Positions 45,896 through 52,818 of a stretch of DNA of 53,710 nucleotides are shown here, piece after piece. Within the stretch, counting starts at the first letter, position 1. Every line of letters begins with the position of its first letter. Origin of the DNA: Acidimicrobiaceae bacterium (GTDB lineage: Bacteria; Actinomycetota; Acidimicrobiia; Acidimicrobiales; RAAP-2); the NCBI GenBank assembly GCA_027315315.1, contig DAHUYG010000031.1, positions 1 through 53,710 of the forward strand. Reading direction: 5' to 3'. A program made the translations under genes and the position numbers. The notes beneath the pieces are model-generated. The model had not been told where the DNA came from. It did no database searches and saw only the letters and a program-made list of their open reading frames with translations.

Positions 45896-46324
45896 ATGTT
45901 CTCGCTCGACCCCGAGAAGCTCTTCATCGTCTTGATCGTGGCGCTCGTCCTGCTCGGGCCGGACAAGCTCCCGAAGCTCGCCCGGCAGCTCGGGGCGGGC
46001 TGGTCGAAGCTGCGCGAGTTCCAGCAGCGGGTAGAGGCCGAGGTCCGAGAGACGATGCCCGACCTGCCTTCCACCTCGGAGATCGCGCGGATCGCGCGCT
46101 CGCCGATGTCGTACCTGAGCTCCCTCGCCGACTCGAACGACGGGCTCGTGGCGGACCCGGCGCTCGCCGAGCGGGGCGGCGACGCGGAGGGGGGCGATGG
46201 CACCTGGCCGGTCGACCGCGGCGCCCCCGCCCAGGGATCCAATGGGCACCGGCCGGCCGAAGGGGTCCTGCGGCCGATCGCGGTCCGGGGCGCCGACGTG
46301 CCCGCCGATCCGGGGATGAACTGA
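45896..46324 (+). CDS. tatB: Twin-arginine translocase TatA/TatB family protein
   Basis: A 142-residue Tat component: one N-terminal membrane helix (about 7-21), the GPDKLPKLARQLG hinge, an amphipathic helix (LREFQQRVEAEVRETM) and a disordered Gly/Asp/Pro-rich tail. The length and long helix favour TatB over TatA, but the two are hard to separate. It is 10 nt before tatC. In mycobacteria a tatA-tatC-helY order lies downstream of pafABC, so the position is conserved. Confidence 0.9.
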   Translation: MFSLDPEKLFIVLIVALVLLGPDKLPKLARQLGAGWSKLREFQQRVEAEVRETMPDLPSTSEIARIARSPMSYLSSLADSNDGLVADPALAERGGDAEGGDGTWPVDRGAPAQGSNGHRPAEGVLRPIAVRGADVPADPGMN

Positions 46325-46334
46325 GGGCCACGCC

Positions 46335-47084
46335 ATGGCCACCAGGCTCTTCGCAGGCCGCAAGGAGCGTCCTCGCCCCGATTCCATGACCCTCGTGCAG
46401 CACCTAGCGGAGCTGCGGCGGAGGCTCATCTTCTGTGTGATCGCATTCGTTGTGGGGGCGGCCGTCTCGGCCGCCTTCTACCCGGGCATGCTCGACCTGC
46501 TCCGGCACCCGTTCTGCCAGGCGAGCCCGCACAGCTGCGGGTTCTACGTCACCGGACCGCTCGACCCGCTCTCGCTGCGCATCCAGATGGCCGCCTTCGG
46601 GGGGCTCCTCCTCGCGTCGCCGGTGATCCTGTTCCAGCTGTGGCGGTTCGTCACCCCGGGCCTCTACCGCAGCGAGAAGCGCTACGCCATCCCCTTCGTG
46701 AGCGCCGCGGTCACGCTCTTCGTGGCCGGGTGCGCACTCGCCTACGCCGTGTTCCCCCACGCGCTCGCGTTCTTGAAGGCGGTCGGCGGACCCAGCCTGC
46801 ACGAGATCCTCTCGCCCAACGAGTACCTGAGCCTGATCCTGCTCATGATGTTGCTCTTCGGGATCACCTTCGAGTTCCCGGTGATCCTGGTCGGCCTGGA
46901 GCTCGCGCACGTGGTGACGCCCCGCCAGCTGCTCGGCGTCTGGCGCTGGGCGGTGATCGGGCTCACGTTGGTCGCGGCCGTCTTCACCCCGAGCGGCGAC
47001 CCGTTGTCCATGCTCGTGCTGGCGGTGCCGCTCGTCGCCTTCTACTTCCTCTCCATCGCCATCGGCAAGCTCCTCGGGCGTTGA
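46335..47084 (+). CDS. tatC: Twin-arginine translocase subunit TatC
   Basis: A 249-residue polytopic protein with six membrane segments, recognising twin-arginine signal peptides and forming the Tat receptor with TatB. The N-terminal DSMTLVQHLAELRRRLIFCVIAF, the periplasmic DPLSLRIQMAAFGGLLLASPVILFQLWRFVTPGLY segment and GITFEFPVILVGLE are family signatures. The start is ATG 46335. The stop overlaps the helicase TTG start. Confidence 0.96.
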   Translation: MATRLFAGRKERPRPDSMTLVQHLAELRRRLIFCVIAFVVGAAVSAAFYPGMLDLLRHPFCQASPHSCGFYVTGPLDPLSLRIQMAAFGGLLLASPVILFQLWRFVTPGLYRSEKRYAIPFVSAAVTLFVAGCALAYAVFPHALAFLKAVGGPSLHEILSPNEYLSLILLMMLLFGITFEFPVILVGLELAHVVTPRQLLGVWRWAVIGLTLVAAVFTPSGDPLSMLVLAVPLVAFYFLSIAIGKLLGR

Positions 47085-49270
47085 GCGCGCCCCCCCTCGG
47101 CGCCGGGGGACACGACGACGTCGCAGCCCGCGAGCGCAGGCGCTTCGTCTCGAACCTGCACTTCCCGCCGGATCCCTTCCAGCTCGACGCCTTCGACGCG
47201 CTCGACCAGGGCGCCTCGGTGCTCGTGTCGGCGCCGACCGGCTCGGGCAAGACCCTCGTCGCCGAGTACGCGATCTCCCGCACCCTCGCCCAGGGGGCCA
47301 AGGCCTTCTACACGACCCCCCTCAAGGCCCTCTCCAACCAGAAGTTCCAGGACCTGTGCGCCGAGCACGGCCAGGAGCGGGTGGGACTACTCACCGGCGA
47401 CACCGTCATCAGGCCCCGGGCCCAGATCGTGGTCATGACGACCGAGGTGCTGCGCAACATGCTGCTTGCCGGATCCGAGCTGCTCGAGCGGCTCGGCACG
47501 GTGATCCTCGACGAGGTCCATTACCTCCAGGACCCCTACCGGGGCGGGGTCTGGGAAGAGGTGCTCGTCCTGTGCGCGCCGAGCGTCGTCTTCGTGTGCC
47601 TGTCGGCCACGGTGTCCAATGCGAACGAGCTCGGCGCGTGGCTCCGCTCGGTGCGCGGACCCGTCGAGGTGGTCGTCGAGGCCCGCCGCCCGATCACGCT
47701 GCGACACCACTTCGCGGTGCACCGCCGCGACGGCGAGGAGACCGTGCTCGGGCCGCTCCTCGCCCACGGGGCCGCAGCGGACGAGGCGCTGCGGATCGAC
47801 CAGACCGTCCGCCGGGCCGGCCGGACGCGGTTGCCGCCGACGGGCGGGCCGGGGGGCCGACGGCCCCAGATGCGCCTGCCGGTGCGGGCCCCGCGACGCC
47901 TCGAGGTGGTCGAACTCCTGGAGGACGCCGAGCTGCTTCCGGCCATCGTGTTCATCTTCAGCCGGGCCGCGTGCGACGACGCCGTGCGCCAGTGCCTGCG
48001 CGACGGCGTCCGGCTGACCTCGCGCCCCGAGCGCCTGGCGATCCGGGCCGCCGCCGAGCGCCACGTCGAGTCGCTGTCCGACGACGATCTCGGCGTGCTC
48101 GGGTACCCCGAGTGGCTGGAGGGCCTGGAGTCGGGGCTCGCCGCCCACCACGCCGGCCTCGTGCCGGCCTACCGCGAGACGGTCGAGGAGTGCTTCGGCG
48201 CTGGGCTCTTGAAGGTCGTCTTCGCGACCGAGACCCTGTCGCTCGGGATCAACATGCCGGCACGCACCGTCGTCATCGAACGGTTCACCAAGTTCGGCGG
48301 CGCCGGTCGGGCCACGCTCACCTCGGGGGAGTACGCACAGCTGACCGGGCGGGCCGGGCGCCGGGGACACGACGCCGAGGGCCACGCCGTGGTCCTGTTC
48401 TCGCCCGAGACCCCGCTCGCCGATGCCGCCCGGGTCGCGCTCGCGCCTCCCCCCGACCTGCATTCCACGTTCCGGCCGACCTACAACCTCGCCGTCAACC
48501 TCGTGCGGCGCTTCGACCGCGAGACCGCCCACGGCGTGCTGCGCAGCTCGTTCGCCCAATGGCAGGCCCAGCGGATGCCGGGGCGCCGCCCCGAGATGCT
48601 GACCGAGGCGCTCGGGCGACGCCTCGCCGTCCTCGAGGAGCTCGGCTACCTGCACGGGTGGTCGCTGACCGAGGCCGGCACCCGGCTCTCCACCGTGTAC
48701 CACGAGTCCGACCTCCTCGTCGCCGAGTCACTCCGCTCCGAGGTGCTGGGCGATGCCGAGCCGGCCGTGCTGGCCGGCGTGCTGTCGGCGTTTGTGTTCG
48801 AGAAGCGCCGGGCCCGCCGGGCGATCGGCGCCTCTCGGTCGCGGCCGGCCGGGCGGCGGCGCAAGACCGGGGGTGACCGCCTGGGGGAGCGGCGCCGGGC
48901 CGAGCTCTCCTCCCGGCTCGACGCGCTCGTCGCCGAGCACGACCGGATCCGCACACTCGAGGAGGTCCACGTCGTGCCCCGGACCCCCCAGCCCGAGCGC
49001 GGGCTCGCGACCGCGGTGGCCGCCTGGGTGCGGGGGGCGTCCTTTGGGACCACCCTCGAGGTGGCCGCCCACGACGTGGGGGAGATCGCCCCGGGGGACT
49101 TCGTCCGGACGGTCCGCCAGCTCGCCGACCTGGTTCACCAGGTGGGCGTCGTCGCCCAGGACCAGGCCGTCGCCGCATCGGCCCTGAGCGCCCACAAACT
49201 CCTGCTCAGGGACGTGGTGGCGGCAGGGACGATCCCCTCATCCGCCATCGCGGAAGGCCCGTCGTCCTAA
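47081..49270 (+). CDS. helY: Ski2-like DEAD/DEAH-box RNA helicase (HelY type)
   Basis: A 729-residue superfamily 2 helicase related to Ski2/Mtr4, probably acting in RNA turnover. Motifs: Walker A SAPTGSGKT (50-58), Ia TTPLKALSNQK, DEVH at 144-147, motif III SATVSNANELGAWL, ETLSLGINMPARTVV, and motif VI QLTGRAGRRGHDAEG. The C-terminal helical region (EVLGDAEPAVLAGVLSAFVFEKRR) matches HelY but is compressed: mycobacterial HelY is about 900 residues. The TTG start at 47081 overlaps the tatC stop (TTGA) and begins just before the conserved LHFPPDPFQLDAFDA; the open frame to 46640 is shadow inside tatC. Confidence 0.92.
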   Translation: MSAPPLGAGGHDDVAARERRRFVSNLHFPPDPFQLDAFDALDQGASVLVSAPTGSGKTLVAEYAISRTLAQGAKAFYTTPLKALSNQKFQDLCAEHGQERVGLLTGDTVIRPRAQIVVMTTEVLRNMLLAGSELLERLGTVILDEVHYLQDPYRGGVWEEVLVLCAPSVVFVCLSATVSNANELGAWLRSVRGPVEVVVEARRPITLRHHFAVHRRDGEETVLGPLLAHGAAADEALRIDQTVRRAGRTRLPPTGGPGGRRPQMRLPVRAPRRLEVVELLEDAELLPAIVFIFSRAACDDAVRQCLRDGVRLTSRPERLAIRAAAERHVESLSDDDLGVLGYPEWLEGLESGLAAHHAGLVPAYRETVEECFGAGLLKVVFATETLSLGINMPARTVVIERFTKFGGAGRATLTSGEYAQLTGRAGRRGHDAEGHAVVLFSPETPLADAARVALAPPPDLHSTFRPTYNLAVNLVRRFDRETAHGVLRSSFAQWQAQRMPGRRPEMLTEALGRRLAVLEELGYLHGWSLTEAGTRLSTVYHESDLLVAESLRSEVLGDAEPAVLAGVLSAFVFEKRRARRAIGASRSRPAGRRRKTGGDRLGERRRAELSSRLDALVAEHDRIRTLEEVHVVPRTPQPERGLATAVAAWVRGASFGTTLEVAAHDVGEIAPGDFVRTVRQLADLVHQVGVVAQDQAVAASALSAHKLLLRDVVAAGTIPSSAIAEGPSS

Positions 49271-49273
49271 GGT
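49268..49273 (+). promoter_or_regulatory. -10 box TAAGGT of the ThyX-like gene
   Basis: TAAGGT overlaps the helicase stop codon and lies 9 nt before ATG 49283; no Shine-Dalgarno sequence is seen. Confidence 0.45.
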
Positions 49274-49282
49274 TGCCCGGTC

Positions 49283-50926
49283 ATGTTCCCCTACGCCGAG
49301 GAGCGCTTCAGCGAGGAGGAGGTCGCCATCCTCCAGCGCTATTTCACCAACGTGTCCGGCCCGGTCTTCGCGTTGGTGAACCTCCCCGAGGTGGTGAAGG
49401 GGGCGCTCTTCGCCCGCTACTCACGCTCGGCCAAGAGCCTCCGGCGGCTGTTCTTGGACGAGTTCGTCTGCGACCTCGAGATCTCGGGCGACGCCACCTT
49501 GGACGCCACGGTCGGCATGAAGCGGGCCGAGGAGCTCTACGAGCGGGTCTTCTTCGAGTACGGCGACGACTCGGTCGCGCAGGTGGGCGGGGTGCACCTC
49601 GCATGCGAGCAGGCCTCCAACATCTTGACCAAGGTCCTCGAGTGGGGCCGGCTCATGGCCTACCTCGAACAGTCGACGCGCTACATCGGCTACGACACCC
49701 GGATGACCAACGGGCACTACCGCTACCACCGGCCGACGGCTGTGCTCGAATCCGCGCTCGGCGCCCGCTACGTGGGCGACATGGACCGGATGTTCGACAC
49801 CTACGGCCAACTCATGCCGAGGCTCCAGGGCTGGCTGATCACCCGCTTCCCGCGCCAGCCCGGCGACTCGGACTTCGTGCACCGCCAGGCGGTCCGGGCC
49901 AAGGCGCTCGACGGGCTCCGGGGCCTCCTGCCTGCGGCCTCGCTCTCCAACGTCGGCATCTACGGCTCGGGACAGTCCTACGAGTCGCTGCTCATGAAGA
50001 TGCGCTCGCATCCCCTCGAAGAGGCGCGGTTCTACGCCGATCTGATGCTGAGCGAGCTGCGCAAGGTGATCCCCTCGTTCCTCCAGCGGGTGGACGTGTC
50101 GGACCGGGGAGGGGAGTGGTCGGCCTACTTCGCCGACACGCGTACCCAGACCGGGCGGATCCTCAAACGTCTGTGGCCCGACGTCGCGGCGGGCCGGGGC
50201 GCCGAGCGCCTCGGGGCCGAGACCGGCGAGGTCCGCCTGGTGGACTTCGACCCCGAGGGCGAGGACAAGCTCCTCGCCGCCATCTGCTTCGCCCAGTCGA
50301 CCATGGGGGAGGACGAGGCGCTGCGAAGGGTCCGGGCGCTCTCGGCCGACGAGCGGCGCTCGCTGCTCCACGCGTACGTGGGGGACCGCAAGAACCGCCG
50401 ACACCGCCCCGGGCGGGCCTTCGAGCGGATCGACTACCGATTCGAGATCACTGTCGACTACGGCGCCTTCCGGGACCTCCAGCGCCACCGGATGCTCACG
50501 GTCGAGTGGCAGGAGCTCACCCCCGAGCTCGGCTATACGATCCCCGAGCTCGTCGTCGAGGCGGGGGAGGAGCCCGCCTACGTCGAGTCCCTGGAACGCT
50601 CCCGGGCCCTCTATGACGCCATGGTCCCCGAGTTCCCGGTCGAGGCCGGCTACGCGGTGGCCCTCGCGCACCGGGTCCGCTGCGTCATGCAGATGAACGC
50701 CCGCGAAGCGATGCACCTCATCGAGCTGCGCTCGGGCACCCAGGGGCATCCCTCGTACCGGCGGATCGCCCAGCAGATGTACCACGCCATCGCGGAGCAG
50801 GCCGGGCACCGCGCGATCGCGGATGCCATGGTGCACGTGGAGCACGGCTGGTCGGACCTCGAGCGCCTCGAGGGGGAGCGGCGGGCCGAGTCGCGCCGCT
50901 CGCTTCGCGCCGCCCAGAAAACCTGA
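49283..50926 (+). CDS. Duplicated ThyX-like (FAD-dependent thymidylate synthase family) protein
   Basis: A 547-residue protein made of two ThyX-like halves; canonical ThyX is about 220-250 residues. Half 1 (about 20-270): DDSVAQVGGVHLACEQASNI aligns with the ThyX SVLEHA...EGVSRA region, EQSTRYIGYD (129-138) with the end of the ThyX motif (the second Ser and Arg), but the RHR is replaced by EWGR. Half 2 (about 320-530): FEITVDYGAFRDLQRHR (387-403) keeps RHR but the following SxxxxSxR is lost, and MNAREAMHLIELR (471-483) keeps the dUMP-binding-like N-x-R. Each half therefore retains a different part of the signature. It may be an active pseudodimer or a relative with another role. Confidence 0.78.
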   Translation: MFPYAEERFSEEEVAILQRYFTNVSGPVFALVNLPEVVKGALFARYSRSAKSLRRLFLDEFVCDLEISGDATLDATVGMKRAEELYERVFFEYGDDSVAQVGGVHLACEQASNILTKVLEWGRLMAYLEQSTRYIGYDTRMTNGHYRYHRPTAVLESALGARYVGDMDRMFDTYGQLMPRLQGWLITRFPRQPGDSDFVHRQAVRAKALDGLRGLLPAASLSNVGIYGSGQSYESLLMKMRSHPLEEARFYADLMLSELRKVIPSFLQRVDVSDRGGEWSAYFADTRTQTGRILKRLWPDVAAGRGAERLGAETGEVRLVDFDPEGEDKLLAAICFAQSTMGEDEALRRVRALSADERRSLLHAYVGDRKNRRHRPGRAFERIDYRFEITVDYGAFRDLQRHRMLTVEWQELTPELGYTIPELVVEAGEEPAYVESLERSRALYDAMVPEFPVEAGYAVALAHRVRCVMQMNAREAMHLIELRSGTQGHPSYRRIAQQMYHAIAEQAGHRAIADAMVHVEHGWSDLERLEGERRAESRRSLRAAQKT

Positions 50927-50934
50927 CAGCTCGG

Positions 50935-50966
50935 TGACCAGGAACGATCCGCAAACACCCTGGTCA
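50935..50966 (+). terminator. Stem-loop downstream of the ThyX-like gene
   Basis: TGACCAGG (50935-50942) pairs with CCTGGTCA (50959-50966) over a 16-nt loop, 8 nt after the stop. Confidence 0.4.
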
Positions 50967-50983
50967 TCGATCACGCGCCGCCC

Positions 50984-51014
50984 TTGACGACGCGGTGTCA
51001 AATCTGAATAACTT
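50984..51014 (+). promoter_or_regulatory. Candidate promoter TTGACG-N19-TAACTT
   Basis: The only near-consensus -35 hexamer with a matching -10 that I noticed on the plus strand; spacing is longer than ideal. It would transcribe toward the DUF4193 gene with a leader near 290 nt. Confidence 0.35.
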
Positions 51015-51266
51015 ACGGCGTCTGCATCCTTCCCCGCGGGTCACCGGGTCATCGTCCCGGTCCGAGGGTGAGGGATCTGTCGTGCGGCGGCGGGCTCGGG
51101 GGATCGAGTAGAGAACACCACGAGTCGCCCGGGGTCGGCCCGGGCGACGTTCGTGACGGTACCAAAGACCCCCGAGCCTGGCCCCGTCTGGCTCCCACCC
51201 TGGCGGCCCCCGAGTGTCTACCCTTCCCCGGGCCAGCAAAGCGTCTGGATGGCGCGCCCCGGCGTC

Positions 51267-51272
51267 TATGCT
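51267..51272 (+). promoter_or_regulatory. -10 box TATGCT upstream of the DUF4193 gene
   Basis: TATGCT lies 34 nt before GTG 51307, leaving a short leader that contains a GGAAGGA ribosome site. Confidence 0.45.
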
Positions 51273-51306
51273 CCCGCCGGCGAAAACCCCGAACCGGAAG
51301 GACACG

Positions 51307-51804
51307 GTGCCCGAAGACAACGACGCAGCAGAGGACCTCGAGGAGCTCGACGAGGAGCTGGACGAGGACGCGCTGGGTGACGATCTCGAGGTCGACGACC
51401 TCGAGGACGACGACGACGACGAGATCGTTGGCGACGACGATCTCGAGGACGACGATCTCGAGGACGACGACGAGCTCGGCGGGGGCGGGGCCGTCGTCGA
51501 AGAGGCCGAGGAGGACGGGACGGCCGCGGCCGAGCGGCCCGCCGAAGAGGGCGAGGAGGACGACGACGAGGAGGCCGACGACGAGGACGTCGAGGCCAGC
51601 CTGGACGTCATCTTGAAGGAGCGCCTGGTCGTCGAGGACGAGGTCGAGGACGACGAGCTCACCGACGCCGAGGACCGCAGCGAGGCCAGCGAGCGGGTAT
51701 TGCCCAAGCAGGCCGACGAGTTCGTCTGCAAGTCGTGCTTCCTCGTGAAGCACATCAGCCAGCTGGCCGACAAGAAGCGGGGCCTGTGCCGTGACTGCGT
51801 CTGA
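51307..51804 (+). CDS. DUF4193 family zinc-ribbon protein with long acidic domain
   Basis: A 165-residue protein. Residues about 5-125 are almost entirely Asp/Glu, with tandem DDLEDDD repeats. The C-terminal about 40 residues (RVLPKQADEFVCKSCFLVKHISQLADKK...CRDCV) match the actinobacterial DUF4193 domain, with paired CxxC motifs likely binding zinc. Related proteins have a much shorter acidic N-terminus. GTG 51307 has GGAAGGA 5 nt upstream; in-frame codons upstream are not used. It overlaps the next gene by 14 nt. Function unknown; the acidic tract could contact a basic protein or act as a nucleic-acid mimic. Confidence 0.85.
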   Translation: MPEDNDAAEDLEELDEELDEDALGDDLEVDDLEDDDDDEIVGDDDLEDDDLEDDDELGGGGAVVEEAEEDGTAAAERPAEEGEEDDDEEADDEDVEASLDVILKERLVVEDEVEDDELTDAEDRSEASERVLPKQADEFVCKSCFLVKHISQLADKKRGLCRDCV

Positions 51805-52339
51805 GCAAAACCGAGGCGGGCTCCGGCCCCTCATCGACGACGCCCTCGACCTGTTCGTCTACGCGCCGGTCGGGCTCGTGGCCAGCTCGCTCGAAGAGCT
51901 GACCGCCGGTGACGTCCCCGAGCTCGCCGAGAAGGGGCGCGGTCGGATCACCCGACTCCTGTCCAACGCCCGAGTCGTCGGCCACATGACCATCACGATG
52001 GGTCGGCGCACGCTCTCGGGCGAGCTCTCGCGCCTGCTCCCCGCCGAGGGCGCCCACGGCGGTGCCACACACCTCGACGCGCCCCCCGCCCCCGAGCACC
52101 GGGCCGAGCGCCAGGAGTTCCTGCGCAGCGTCGAGCCGGCACCCGATCTTGCGATCCCCGGGTACGAGACGCTTTCGGCCTCCCAGGTGGTCCGCCGCCT
52201 GGACGGGCTGGGCGAGGCCGAGCTCCTCGCGATCTACGAGCACGAGGCGGCCACCCGCCGCCGGCGGACGATCCTGCACCGAACCCAGCAGCTCCTCGGC
52301 AACGAGGGCGCCCCCGGCCCGACCAGCCGGCCCGCCTAG
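51791..52339 (+). CDS. Conserved actinobacterial helical protein of unknown function
   Basis: A 182-residue protein with a membrane-proximal-looking amphipathic N-terminus (PLIDDALDLFVYAPVGLVASSLEEL) and a C-terminal GYETLSASQVVRRLDGL...ELLAIYEHEAATRRRRTILHRTQQLL motif, seen in small actinobacterial proteins of unknown role. No transmembrane helix is strong enough to assert. GTG 51791 overlaps the DUF4193 gene by 14 nt, so they are co-translated. Confidence 0.75.
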   Translation: MTASEQNRGGLRPLIDDALDLFVYAPVGLVASSLEELTAGDVPELAEKGRGRITRLLSNARVVGHMTITMGRRTLSGELSRLLPAEGAHGGATHLDAPPAPEHRAERQEFLRSVEPAPDLAIPGYETLSASQVVRRLDGLGEAELLAIYEHEAATRRRRTILHRTQQLLGNEGAPGPTSRPA

Positions 52340-52353
52340 CCGAGGGCCGCCTC

Positions 52354-52818
52354 GTGGAATCGGTCCGGCGTGCGGAGTCGGCCGACCTCGGGCGCTGCCG
52401 CGAGCTCGTCGCCGAGGCCGTCGCCGCCGCGGAGGATCAGCGGGGGGCGGCGCTCCTGTTCGCCGGGGCGACCCCGGCCGAGCTTGCCTCGACACTCGTG
52501 GAGCGCTGGAGCGCCGACGATGCCGCCTCGGTCGTCCTCGGCGTCTTCGAGGGCGTGACCGTCGGCCTCGCGGCGGGCAGCGTGGCGCGCTCGGGCCCCC
52601 GCACGATCGGTCGGATCGAGTGCTTCTATGTCGAGCCCGAGGCGCGAGCGGTCGGCGTCGGCCAGTCGATGGTGGAGTCGCTGCTCGAGTTCTTCGCCTC
52701 GCGCGGCTGCAGCGACGTCGACGCCATGGCCCTACCGGGTGACCGCTCGAGCAAGCAGCTGCTCGAGTCCGCCGGGTTCAAGGCGCGGCTGTTGATCCTC
52801 CACCGCTCGTTGGGCTGA
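52354..52818 (+). CDS. GNAT family N-acetyltransferase
   Basis: A 154-residue acetyltransferase: VRRAESADLGRCRELVAEAV at the N-terminus, the acetyl-CoA-binding motif A (RIECFYVEPEARAVGVGQSMVESLLEFF) and motif B-like RSSKQLLESAGFKAR near the C-terminus. Substrate unknown. The start is GTG 52354, 14 nt after the previous stop. The 3' end overlaps the convergent partial gene by 41 nt. Confidence 0.85.
   Translation: MESVRRAESADLGRCRELVAEAVAAAEDQRGAALLFAGATPAELASTLVERWSADDAASVVLGVFEGVTVGLAAGSVARSGPRTIGRIECFYVEPEARAVGVGQSMVESLLEFFASRGCSDVDAMALPGDRSSKQLLESAGFKARLLILHRSLG

Larger units (their letters stand above)
50927..51306. other. Intergenic region upstream of the DUF4193 gene
   Basis: No gene is convincing in this 380-nt gap; a plus-strand frame entering the next gene upstream of 51307 lacks coding character. 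It holds a stem-loop just after the ThyX-like gene, a TTGACG (50984-50989) with TAACTT (51009-51014) promoter-like pair at a long 19-nt spacing, and a TATGCT box nearer the next gene. Confidence 0.5.

Noticed and set aside
43336..46242. 968-residue minus-strand open frame opposite the CocE-like gene and lepB
   Set aside because: Spans several genes and intergenic promoters on the opposite strand and encodes Arg/Gly/Pro-rich sequence without any domain.
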